Assembly (NCBI RefSeq): GCF_010183535.1
Contig: NC_071333.1
Coordinates: 7,004,587-7,068,586 of the forward strand
Length of the DNA stretch: 64,000 bases
Direction: 5' to 3'
DNA from: Caenorhabditis remanei
Taxonomy: Eukaryota; Nematoda; Chromadorea; Rhabditida; Rhabditidae
The position numbers and the translations under genes were made by a program. The stretch's first letter is position 1, and each line of letters begins with the position of its first letter. Positions 48,801 through 60,800 of this stretch are shown here, piece by piece. Below the pieces are notes generated by a model. It was not told where the DNA came from. It worked only from the letters and a program-made list of their open reading frames with translations, and made no database searches.

Positions 48801-51800
48801 TTGATGTTGATTTGTAGAAAAACACAAGACACGTCTTTTCGTAGATGTTTTGGCTAATTTGGAGCATTTTTCGATGAATTATGAAGGTTTTTCCGAGGGC
48901 ACCACTTTTGACTTCTGAAGCTCTCACACGATGCTCATGAGTTAAGTAGCCGATTTAACATAATTTTTTGTTTATCTGAGCATTTTCCAACATTTTGAAA
49001 CAAAAAACTCAATAACTTCAAGAGAAAAATAAAAAGTTTTTTTTCGGATTTTCAAATCAATATCAGGAAAAATCGATTATCGAAAAAATCAGTGACGGAA
49101 GTTTTTCAAAAAACACATTACCTGATTGCTGAATATTTTGGCTTTCTTTCAAAAAAAAGTTTAGGCAAAACGGACATGATTCAGCTGAGTTACACATGAA
49201 AGTACGAAGGGGTGCTCACTTATGCTCGCTACTGTATTTTTCCTTTATTTCCGGAATGCGTTACTACTGACATTTACTAATAACCATTCGATATCCCTTT
49301 TCAAACGCTATGAGCAATTTCATAAACCTCATGAACAATTTATGAGACTAATCGCCTAAACTAATAATATAAGTTTTTCTATTCCCAATAGAAAAAAAAC
49401 CTGAATGCATATTATTTTTTCCTGTTAGTATGATCTTTGCATGTTTCTATACCGATGTCTGCATGAGGTGTGTTCCGTAGTGTCTGTCTTCCTATGTATT
49501 GCTATCCCTCTTTTTTTGTTCCGGTAATTATTTTTTCTGGTAGAGAATTTCAGTTGTAATAGGCTTTTGAACAGGGTAATTTTATTTTAATAACATGTCA
49601 TCCCCTGCTTAGTTCACTTTGTTTCTTCATCGCCCTATTTATTGTGTTAGCTTGTTTTCCCGCACCCATATTTGCTTTTAATAAACATGCACTGGTTCAC
49701 ACATGCTTCTTCTATCTTTCATTGCAATCTGAACGGATCGGAAAAACAAAATTATTGCATACTGCTTTTGATATTTTGAGGCGTTGTACACAAGTTAGCA
49801 ACAGTAGAGCAATAACCTTTTTAGCTGTACCAATTGTCGGAGAAGATGAATCATTGGAAGTTTCACTTGATAAGGATATCTCTCTTTCTTGTGACTTGTT
49901 GACGGAATCTGATGACAAAACTACTTTTGTCTGGTCTATTGTACGTTGTCGTGTCTGAAGATGTTTCTTAATAAAAATTCTAACTTTCAGAACAATGTTG
50001 AAGATGAACGCCCAGAAAATGTCCGAGTTCCGACCGATGGACATCGTCTTTACATTACTAACGCCAGACCGGAAAATCGTGCCGAGTACACTTGCAGAGG
50101 TAATCCCGTACAACATCTTCCACTTAAATAACCTCACTCCATGTATTTTTCAGTCACGAATTCTGCTGGAAAAGCTGAGAAAACCATAACATTGGATGTC
50201 TTGGAACCACCTGTGTTTGTTGAATCTGAATATGATGGAAACCTAAAACTTATTGGTGATAACCCGATTATTCTTGGTTGCGAAGCTACAGGAAATCCGA
50301 AACCAGAAATCACATGGAAAATGGATGGAAAAGAAGTGGACAAAAACTGGCAATTGTGAGTTTTCCTAGAACAGATACTATCTTTTAATGAGATTTTACT
50401 CAACCGAGACTAACTCTCTTATAATTTGTTTTACAGCGATGAATCTCATTTGAGAGTCGAGAAGCTTACTGGCAAGGCTGCTCAGATAACATGCTTGGCA
50501 CAAAACAAAGCAGGCACCACTTCTCGCGATTTCTTCATTCAGAATATTCCTGCGCCGACATTCAAAGATGATCGGAAAGTTAGCACTACAGTAAGTGAAT
50601 TGTGTATTCAACAATTTCATATATTTAAAATTTAGTTCCGTGAAACCGAAACCATCATTTTGGATTGTCCAGTGTCTCTTGGAGATTTTGAAATCACTTG
50701 GATGAAACGAGGAGAAAAGTTGACGGTAACAATATATAACAGTAATAAAATACCCATTTTTATGTTTCAGGAAAAAGATGCTATCTTCACCCTTGAAAAC
50801 ACTCGTCTGTCAATTCTCAACGCTGCCCGTTACCACGAAGATGTGTACACATGTGTTGCAAATAACACCGCTGGTCAAGTCTCCAAAGAATTCGATGTTG
50901 TTGTCCAAGTTCTTCCAAAGATCAGAAACGTGCTTCAAACTTTGGAACCAAATGAAGGTGACGATATTCTGATCAATTGTGAAGCTGAAGGAAATCCACA
51001 ACCTTCTGCAAGATGGGACTTCAACCAAAAGGAACTTCCCGAAACAGCAGTTCAAGTGAACAGCAATCATTCAATCGTGATTTCCGGAGTAACCAAAGAT
51101 CACAGTGGAGTTTACAAGTGCTACGCTACAAACGAAATCGGCCAAGCTGTAAAGACAGTTAATGTTCATGTCAAAACCAAACCGAGATTCGAGTCTGGAC
51201 AGAATACTGAAGATGCCACTGTCAACCTGACAAGATCTGTCACTTTGGAATGTGATACTGATGATGCGATCGGAATTGTGATTACCTGGACTGTACACGG
51301 TAAACCATTCTTGGCAGAAACTGAGGGCATTCAGTTGTTGGCTGGTGGAAGATTCCTTCATATCGTTTCCGCTAAAGTCGAAGACCATGGAGCATACGCT
51401 TGTACAGTGACCAACGACGCTGGAGTTGCTACAAAGAATTTCAATCTTGCCGTTCAAGTCCCACCAACTATTGTGAACGAAGGCGGTGAATATACAGTTA
51501 TTGAGAACAACTCACTTGTTCTTCCCTGTGAAGTTACCGGAAAACCGAATCCAGTCGTCACTTGGACTAAGGATGGAAAACCGTTAGGAGATTTGAAATC
51601 TGTGCAAGTACTTTCTGAAGGACAACAATTCAAGATAGTGCACGCTGAAATAGCTCACAAAGGATCATACATCTGCATGGCTAAGAATGATGTTGGAACC
51701 GCTGAAATCAGTTTTGATGTTGATATCATTACTCGTCCAATGATCCAGAAGGGTATTAAGAATACTATCACAGTGGTGAAAGGAAATACAGCAACGCTGA

Positions 51801-54800
51801 AATGTCCTATTGATGATGACAAAAACTTTAAAGGACAAATCATCTGGTTGCATGACTATATACCGATCGATTTTGCGGAAACTGGGGAAAGGATCACTCA
51901 TGTGTCCAACGATCGTCGTATTGCTATTCACAAGTAACAAAAAATTCCATTTGTTATTGAACTTAATTTTTTATTTCAGCTCTACCGAAAGTGACGAAGG
52001 AGCTTACAGTTGTCGTGTGAAGAATGATGCCGGAGAAAATAGTTTCGATTTCAAACTTGCTGTCTATGTGCCACCTAAAATTGTCATGTTGGATAAGGAC
52101 AAGAATAGAACAATTGTTGAAAACAACAGTGTCACTCTTTCTTGTCCTGCTACAGGAAAACCAGAGCCTGAGATTACTTGGTTCAAGGATGGAGAGACAA
52201 TTCATGCAGATAATATCCAAAATATTATCCCACATGGAGAACTTATTGGAAATGAACTCAAAATCACCAGAATTTTACAAGATGATGCCGGAAGATACAC
52301 TTGTGAAGCTGACAATGTCGCTGGTAGTGCTGAACAGGATGTTATCGTTAATGTTATGAGTAAGAATCCTGATCATCAATTTGTATTTGCAAACAAACAT
52401 TTTCAGCTGTTCCACGAATCGAAAAGTATGGAATTCCATCCGACTATGACTATAAACAGAACGAACGTGTAGTGATCTCCTGCCCAGTATATGCAAAACC
52501 ACAAGCCAAAATAACGTGGCTTAAAGCAGGAAAACCATTGGAATCAGACAAATTTGTTAAGACGAGTGCTAATGGACAAAAGCTCTACTTGTTCAAACTT
52601 CGCGAATCCGACTCCAGCAAGTATACTTGTATGGCTACAAACGACGCTGGATCTGATAAGAGAGACTTCAAAGTCAGCATGCTGGTGGCTCCCTCGTTCG
52701 ATGAACCAAACATTGTCCATCGTAACACTGTCAATGCTGGAACTCATACTACTCTCCATTGCCCAGCCAGAGGAAGTCCGACCCCTACAATTACATGGTG
52801 AGTCCGCTGAGCAGAAAAATGGGATTTTTTCCTCTGAAAAAAGAAAAGGGCGAGGTGGAATTGGTAATTTATTTGCTTCTCAATTCTCCAATCCGCCCAA
52901 AAATTTCTAAATCCTACGAAAACAAATTACCTCAAACAAACCGAATTGAAAAGAGAGGAAACAAAGACGAATGGAATTCTAAATAGAAGACAAATGAGAA
53001 AAGCTAGAAAAACAAAAACAGAGAAATAAACAACAAAAAAGTAATGAAAAATATTGCAGGCTCAAAGACGGTATCGCTATCGAACCAAGTTCAAGATATG
53101 TGTACTTTGATAGCGGCAGACAACTCCAAATCAGTTCAGCAGAAGGATCAGATCAAGGAAGATACACTTGTATTGCTACCAACTCCGTGGGATCTGACGA
53201 TTTAGAAAACACTCTGGAAGTTATCATCCCACCGGTTATCAAGGGAGACCCTCGTGAAACTATCAATGTCATTGAAGGGTTTGCTTCTGATCTTCTTTGC
53301 GAGGTAAGTATTAAAAAACTCAGACAAAACCTCACACATAAACAATCCAGAGCAACCATACCGACGTGGAAGTTGAGTGGCAAAAGGATGGATTGACTAT
53401 CAACAAGGAATCTTTGCGTGGCGATAGTTTTATCCAAATTCCGTCTTCTGGAAAAAAGATCAGTTTCCTCTCTCCCAAAAAGTCAGACTCTGGAAAATAC
53501 ACTTGTATTATGAGAAATCCTGCTGGAGAAGCAAGAAAAGTGTACGATTTCACAGTGAATGACCCACCATCCATCAGTGACGAGCTCTCATCAAACACTG
53601 TATTGACTATGATTTCAAATGCAGTGCTGGAAATCAATTGTGTTGTTTCTGGATCTCCACATCCAAAGGTTTGTTATAAAATGTTAGTTTTATAGGTGAC
53701 GATTTTTTTTTCAGGTTACATGGTTCTTCAACAACGAGCCAATCGACGCTAGCGAGCATCATGAGTTTAAGAACAATGGTGAATCTCTCCGTATCATTGA
53801 TTCAAAGGAATCACATGCTGGAACTTATACTTGTGCCGCTGAAAATTCGGTTGGAGAAGCCAAAAAAGACTTTTATGTTAGAGTCACTGCTCCACCAACT
53901 TTTGATTCCCAGCTTGAAACATATGTGGTTAAAACTGGAGATTCTGTTTTCCTCAAATGTCTTGCCAAATCAACGACTCCAATAACAAATGTTCAATGGA
54001 CAGCTAACAACGTTGATTTGGAGATGAATCCAACAGACTACAAATATTCAACAACCGACAAAACGATGAATGTGACCAACATTCAATTGTCGGATGATGG
54101 TTTGTACATCTGTACTGTTGAGAATGATGCTGGACCAACATCGAAATCTTTCAAAATTAGTGTCATCGGTAAATAAGCAAATTTATTTTGGAAGACCACA
54201 CAACAATAATATGATTTTTAGAACCTCCACGTTTCCTGGATCTTCAGGAAAAATACCCGATTATTGTTGGAAATCGTATGGCAATCGATTGCTCAGCAAT
54301 TGGAACACCTAAACCAACAGTTCTATGGATGAAAGTGAGTCACTTGGCAGTTTAAACTCGTTATCACAGATATCTATGACATAAACTGCTAATAGGAAGA
54401 AGGGATAGAGAAGAGGGAATTTAAGGCCACGTAATTTTTCATAATCACACCGGTAATCGGAATAGGAGAACGTTGGGGAGAAGAAAGATTAGCACAGAGA
54501 GATGAGGGAGACAAGAATGACAAGAATGAATGGAAGAAGGAAAGAAATATGGGATGATGAGCAGACACCGTATTTATTGCACACTTTTCCACCCGCACAT
54601 TCGAGTCCCACCCGCCAGATTGGTTTTTGGAACATATCCATTATTTTGTATTTTCGATAAGCGTTTTGACATCGTCGATTAGTTGGTTTCTGGAAATTGA
54701 AAAATTCTCAATAATCGAGATTCTTGAAATTAGAAAGCTCACCAAGTTAAAATCATAGCAACATAGTTGACACCTATCTTCCGATGCAAATCCTGTATCT

Positions 54801-57800
54801 TGGTCTATCGAAGGACAATCGCATACCATAAGATGAGGAGCATATCTTGCACATGGGTTCTCGCAGGTGTTATCCACGCATAGCTTTTCCATTCTGTAAG
54901 AGAAAATTGTTTTTGAGAAGATATATCTCGTGATAAGAAGACAACGTACTTTCGATCACAAACGGAACCCGACGATTTAGTGTGACAAACGGAATTTGAA
55001 CAGCGGCCTCCTGAGAAATTGAGAGAAATTGTGGATCATTGATGATCAAAAATTGTGACCTACCAATGCAAAGTCTCGCAGAGTCCGTATCATCGCACGG
55101 AAGCCCTTCCAGTTCTGCGCCATGCATCCGGCATCTGGAACATGCTTCGCGTTCCCATCGTTCACCGTTTGGTCTGTAATGCAACATGAGTTTTATGCTC
55201 TTTCCAAACTGCCTTTCTCTTTCTCTCCTATACATAAATAACGAAGAGTTTTTGTGTTTGGAATACTATAGTCTGGAGAGTCATTGAAGACACACACACA
55301 CATCCACAACAGTGATACTCGTGGGAAACGAGAACTGCCACCTGACTAACCGAAGTATGTTATGATGATGGGCCGCCATGCACTGATGTTCCGAGTTTCC
55401 ACAGCATAGATAGCAATAATTGTCCTCTTCTGCATCACATTCACATTCCTGCATCCCTCGTAATGAACACGCCGAGACACACCTAGAAGAAAAAAAGTAA
55501 TCTTATTAAATGGAAGAAGCCATTTTTTAGTTTCTCATTTCACCCCCTCTCTTTCACCCGATCCATCTTCCCATTGAGTGCACCAGGAAATTTACATAGT
55601 CCCCGGTTTTCCCGCATGCAAGCTGTTTGGTGTAATGGAGAAGGAGAAGAAGAAGAAGGATAAGTCATCGAGGCCGTCTTTTATAATGTGGAAATAGCAA
55701 GAGGCACATCTCTTCCAATAGAATGGCACCTCTCCCGGAGCCAGCCAATTCCAATTCCATTACGAAAGGCGCCCATGGCTCGTTTCATTAGAAAACTTCT
55801 CATTAAGAAGATTGATGCGAGAGGGAGAAGGCTATCTAGATATTTTCAGAAGACGGATAGGTGTGACTTGACTTTTCGAAATGATGATTTCATTTATGCA
55901 TGTTTCTGATACTATGTGCCATATTTTGTGTGTTTACATAGATTAGTATTAGCGTGACTAACACAAACCCAGGTGTTTTTGGTATATGTTTTTTGGGTTA
56001 GTTTTGAGAACGAAAAACTGAGCAAACTAAACGAAAAAACCAATTTCGGTCTTCGACCTCCCCTTTTTCTTCTTTACTATAACTTTCCTCTTCGTTTTTC
56101 TTTTCAAAGCCACTCTTTTTCTGCTTGCCAATCCTCATTTGTCTTGTGATGAATGGAGGAAAAGGCAAAAATAAAAGCAGAGAAAGGAGAAGAAAAGGAG
56201 AGCAATTCATTCGGTCGAATTTAAAATACGATTAATGGATGGGAGGAGACTGCCAATTAAAAATACACTTTTCTCTATGACGGGTCCCATTTTTTGCTCC
56301 GAGAGATGAAAAGCTCATCTAGAAAATATTATGGCATATACTGAATTCGATATGAAGTTTTTTCAACTGCTTATGTAAAGTTGAGTCGAGTCACTCACTC
56401 TGTCAGAATACCGATGAAGGATACGGTGGCATAGATATAAATGAATGGATAGTGGAAAACTGAAAACAAGTAAAGCTGAATTCAATTAATCCTTCCCTCC
56501 ACTTTCACAACCATCATTAACTTTGCATCTGGAACACACACACAGAAATCTTGTCTTATCTTGTCCAACAACACTTTCTTGTTGTCAAAGATTAATTGAA
56601 GTTATATATCTCCCACTTTTGTTAGATCTCCAGGCGTCATGTGTCACCAAGTGCCCACTCAATTTCTAACTAACATACCGCGTTGTATCAATAGCACCTG
56701 TTGGACCAAAACCGGAATGGAACTTCTGCCCAATGATAATGGCTACGAGGGTCTCAGTGTAATTTAATACCAAAAAAAGCGTTTTTAAGAGGAGATGTTG
56801 GTAGCGGACCCTTCTCTCGAAAACTGCAATGTTTGTTTTTCTATTTCCAGATGTTGTTGTGAATGAAAGTTTAGCAAAGCAATAATTCGCAAAATCATAA
56901 TTTCTTTTACAATGTCTTCTTGTTCTTCCTTCCTAGCAGGACCCATCAAGCTTTCGAAAAAACGGCAAAATGTTCCCAGGGGATATTCTCCTTAAGGTTA
57001 CTCCCCCTTCTTTTTTCTCAGTGACTCAGTGTAAGTGAGCGTGTATATGAGGTTAGTGGAAGTAACTGAGAGTGTGTAGAAGGGTCCTTCTTCCTATTGA
57101 AGTATGTGTGTGTGTGCCTAAAAGAAGAAGAATTATCATTCATGATCGGCTCTCCGAGCGCCCTGCGTTTTGATATGCCCTTGGGAGAGTATAGGGAACT
57201 GGTTGGGGCTACAGCGAAAAAAGAATGGAAAGAGTCAAGCCAAAATGATGGGTTTTTTCTTTTCTATACGATTCATTGTAAACGATGAGACCGCTAAAGA
57301 AAGTGTCACGAACACGTTCCGCTCATTTTTCAAGTCGTTTTTTGCAGTAGTCTGGAGCAGAGGTCTCGTCTGGGCGTTCATTTCAGAAAACTGCTTGGAT
57401 GATCAATGTTTCATTGGGTGGGGTCTCCAAGTCTAACCCCCCTTTCGTGACATGCGAGTTTTATCCATGCGTGAAATTCCGAGCACATTAACTCGTGTCA
57501 GACGGGGGGTAAAGAGGGGAAAAACTTAGCGGCAGTATCTGACAACCGCTTACCCATTTATTTCTCTATTCAAGGTATCTTCTTCTTTTTTCTTCTCGTC
57601 CACGCACTTCATGCAATGCAAGGAACATATCTGCTTATTTTCATTGTCACTATCGGTTAGAATCAACCGCCGAGTGAACAGAAAAGACAAAAAACCCTTT
57701 TTTGCTCTGAAAAATCCCTGCTGAAGCTAATTGCGGCGGAAGCTGTGGGAAGGCGAAGAAAAAAAGAAAGCGCCAAATGCACTTCACTATTTCTTTTAAA

Positions 57801-60800
57801 GTGTTGCTCAACGCCGTCGACAGAAGAATGGAATCGCACGTCGGACAATGGATTCTTGAGAAAACCTTTGAATAGCTGTGTCCTGGCTGTGCAAAATTCA
57901 AAAATCGCAGTGCCGATTATAGAGCACAACTTGAGGGCAACTTGACAAGTTTGACATGACAAGTGTTAGTATCTATCTCAATCACTCATCTCCTCTGGAT
58001 TCTTCTCTCTTGTCTTTTTTTTTCGGTTGACCATGGAAATCTGGGCAAGAATTGAAAAAAGTCCTTCAGTTCATTTTTTCTAGAAATAGAACAGAAATCA
58101 AGTTTTCTAAGGTTCGAAAAGCACCGATCCTTTTTTGTTTAGTTTTGAAAATTGTTTGGAAAATGGCATTTTTGTAAACTATTCTTACAACAAGTGACTT
58201 TTTGAATTTGAAAAAAGGAATCAGAAGAAACCAAGGATTGCAGGAAAAAATTGTGGTCATGGTTGTGATTTTATGACTTTTTTTCTCAGTCTTTTGAATA
58301 GAATAGATTGGATTTGACTTACACTTTCCTTCTTGCTCCTTCTCGCTCTTTTGTCCCAGTGAGAATGGAGTCCTTTACATACATACTCTACATATAACCA
58401 ATCGCATAGCATAGTACATGTACTTTTATGTATTCATTGGTTTCTCACTTTTTCTAGTGAGACCTTGTTAACTCAAACTCTAAGTAATAGTGCACCAACA
58501 ATTTTTGAACTTTTCCTGACTAGGCGATGAGCTCGTTTGAACCGCCATAAAAAGAAACATTATGCGTTTTGGAAATGGACTTACGTGTTATTTCTGCATA
58601 CGGTAGCGGCGTTCTCGGAGCAAATGTTTCCTTCTGTTGAGCACATGTGGGTCCGATGTTCGTGTTCCGTGCCAGTGCATACCGCCACAAGTGTGATGAG
58701 CAGGAAGATGAGAGGTAGATTGCCGCCGCGGTTCTTCCATCGTATCATCATACTGGAGCCTCCAGGACTGATTAGTAGAATTTTAGATGGATCAAGTGAG
58801 AAGGACGTGATTAAGAGTGCAGATATCGCACAACAAAAGCATGAGCAAAATCTTGAACGGGCGTCGTCGCGGGGCGGGAATGAACTGGAAGCAAGGGGGA
58901 CAAGAAAAAATGGAGATGGCTTGAAGAAGGCGCTGCCTGCACGGGTGTATGTGTGGTGGGGGAGAGGATGGCTGATGTGGGGGGGGGGGGTTCTCGCCGG
59001 CAACAGAGAAGCGCTGGGAGATCGAGAAAGGGGGCGAGACTCAGAGTGACAAACGCAAGTGACACGCCCCAATCCTTCACGCATTTGTGGAAAGGAAGAG
59101 GAATAGAGAAAGCGATAGAGAGAGAGAGAGGGAATTGGTAAATTGCAGTACACGGGAATATTAAGGATAGGACAAGCTTGAATAATCAATGGTTCACAAG
59201 GTTTATTTTTTAGAAAGCCATGAACCAAAAATGAGAGAATTTTGACTAGCGAGGGCCCATTTAGGAATTCAGAAATATTGAAAACAGTTTGCGTTAGTAA
59301 AACGTAAAATCCTGGAAATTTAGAACAGAAATTCGGCCAAATTTGGACGAAGTTTTGTATCAAAAGATTATCAAAAATGTGTCATAGCTTCAAAATTTTT
59401 GAACCCGTTTGATCAGACAAGTGCACTCGACTTTAGGTGGAAGGATCTAGCTATAACTTTTATAGTGAAAGCTACTCACATAATGACTCGATGCACTACG
59501 TAGTCTCTAAATGGTTTTGACCTTTTGAATCGAGGAAGCATCTAGAAACTCTCCCACTGGTAATCGTTTTTCGTTTTCACCCCACTCTTGCTCTTTTTCT
59601 TATCTAACAGCTCCATCACCACCGACAATCATTGAAGACTTGGTGACTGAAGAAGTGAAAGAAACAGAACAAGGAATGTGAGAACAAGAAACAATGAAAT
59701 TGTTGCATAGTCTTCGTTTTTGCCCTTGGTGTGCCCAAGATTAACCTAATCTTGGATTATCTCTTTCTGTTTCTGAAAACACGTGTCTACACTAGCTTTT
59801 GTTTTCATCCCTCCTTCTTTTTTTGCATATTTCATTCTTTTCATCACTATAAGATGTCCTTGTAGGAGTACAAGAGCGGCATCAAGAAACTCGATTAGTT
59901 TTAAGTTCATTCAAGAGAGGCTAAAAGGGACTAAACAAGAAAAATGGGCAAAAGAGCAGATCGAATAGGAAAAAAGCAGCAAAAACGAAGAAAAGGGGAA
60001 AAAATAGGAAGAGAATAGAAACACACATATAATTCACAATACATTCAAAAAGGTATTGTTATTGGTTTCGTGTTTCTTTCTCTTTCTTTTTCTCTGTTTC
60101 CAGAATTGAGATTGGATATTGAGATGGCACCGAGAAAATCGGAAGGGAACACTTTGAACTTGCTTTCCTTCTTCAATAAACAAAATCTCCGGAACAGTAG
60201 AAGAAAAAAGAGAAGCGAAAAATGGAAAATTTCATACATGAGTCGAGAGGCCGGTGGTCGGGCTTCCAACCCGTCGCCTCCAATAAATGAGGGCACAAGA
60301 AAGGCGTGAGGGAAGCGAGATTGATGAATCATAAAAGTTAAAACGCGCTCTTTCTCGCTCTTTTGCTTCAACATCTATTTTTCATTGTCACATCAGATGA
60401 CAATATATGTTATTTATCATAAACATGATTTCTGATCGATTACGGTTCACGAAAATTATTAGATAGATATATCAACTCTTGACAGTGTTATAATGATACC
60501 AATAATTAGATTTGATTAGTGTACCTGTAGAATTAATGTCACATACAGTACTACTATAGAAAAAGAATGTGATCAGTAAAAATTGTGTAGCTACTAGACA
60601 TACTAGAACTAACAACTCCTCCTCGTTTCCCCTTTTGTCCGACCAGTTATTCAATTTCTCAAATCCAGTTCTGTTCCAAATCGCACCTCGACGCCTGGTT
60701 CCAAAGAAACGACTAACGAAACGCTTAGTTTTCTTTTTCTGTGTCCCAGCCCCCCCCCCCCCCTCCTTGTTGTTGGTGTCAAAATAGTAGGAATTCTGTT

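Noticed and set aside
48397..48927. Two mirror-image ORFs encoding near-identical peptides
   Set aside because: They are simply the two arms of the palindromic transposon read in opposite directions; no transposase motif is present.
58537..59049. 170-codon plus-strand ORF
   Set aside because: It lies opposite the first exon and promoter of the nested cysteine-rich gene; composition is that of purine-rich DNA and it includes the G12 tract.
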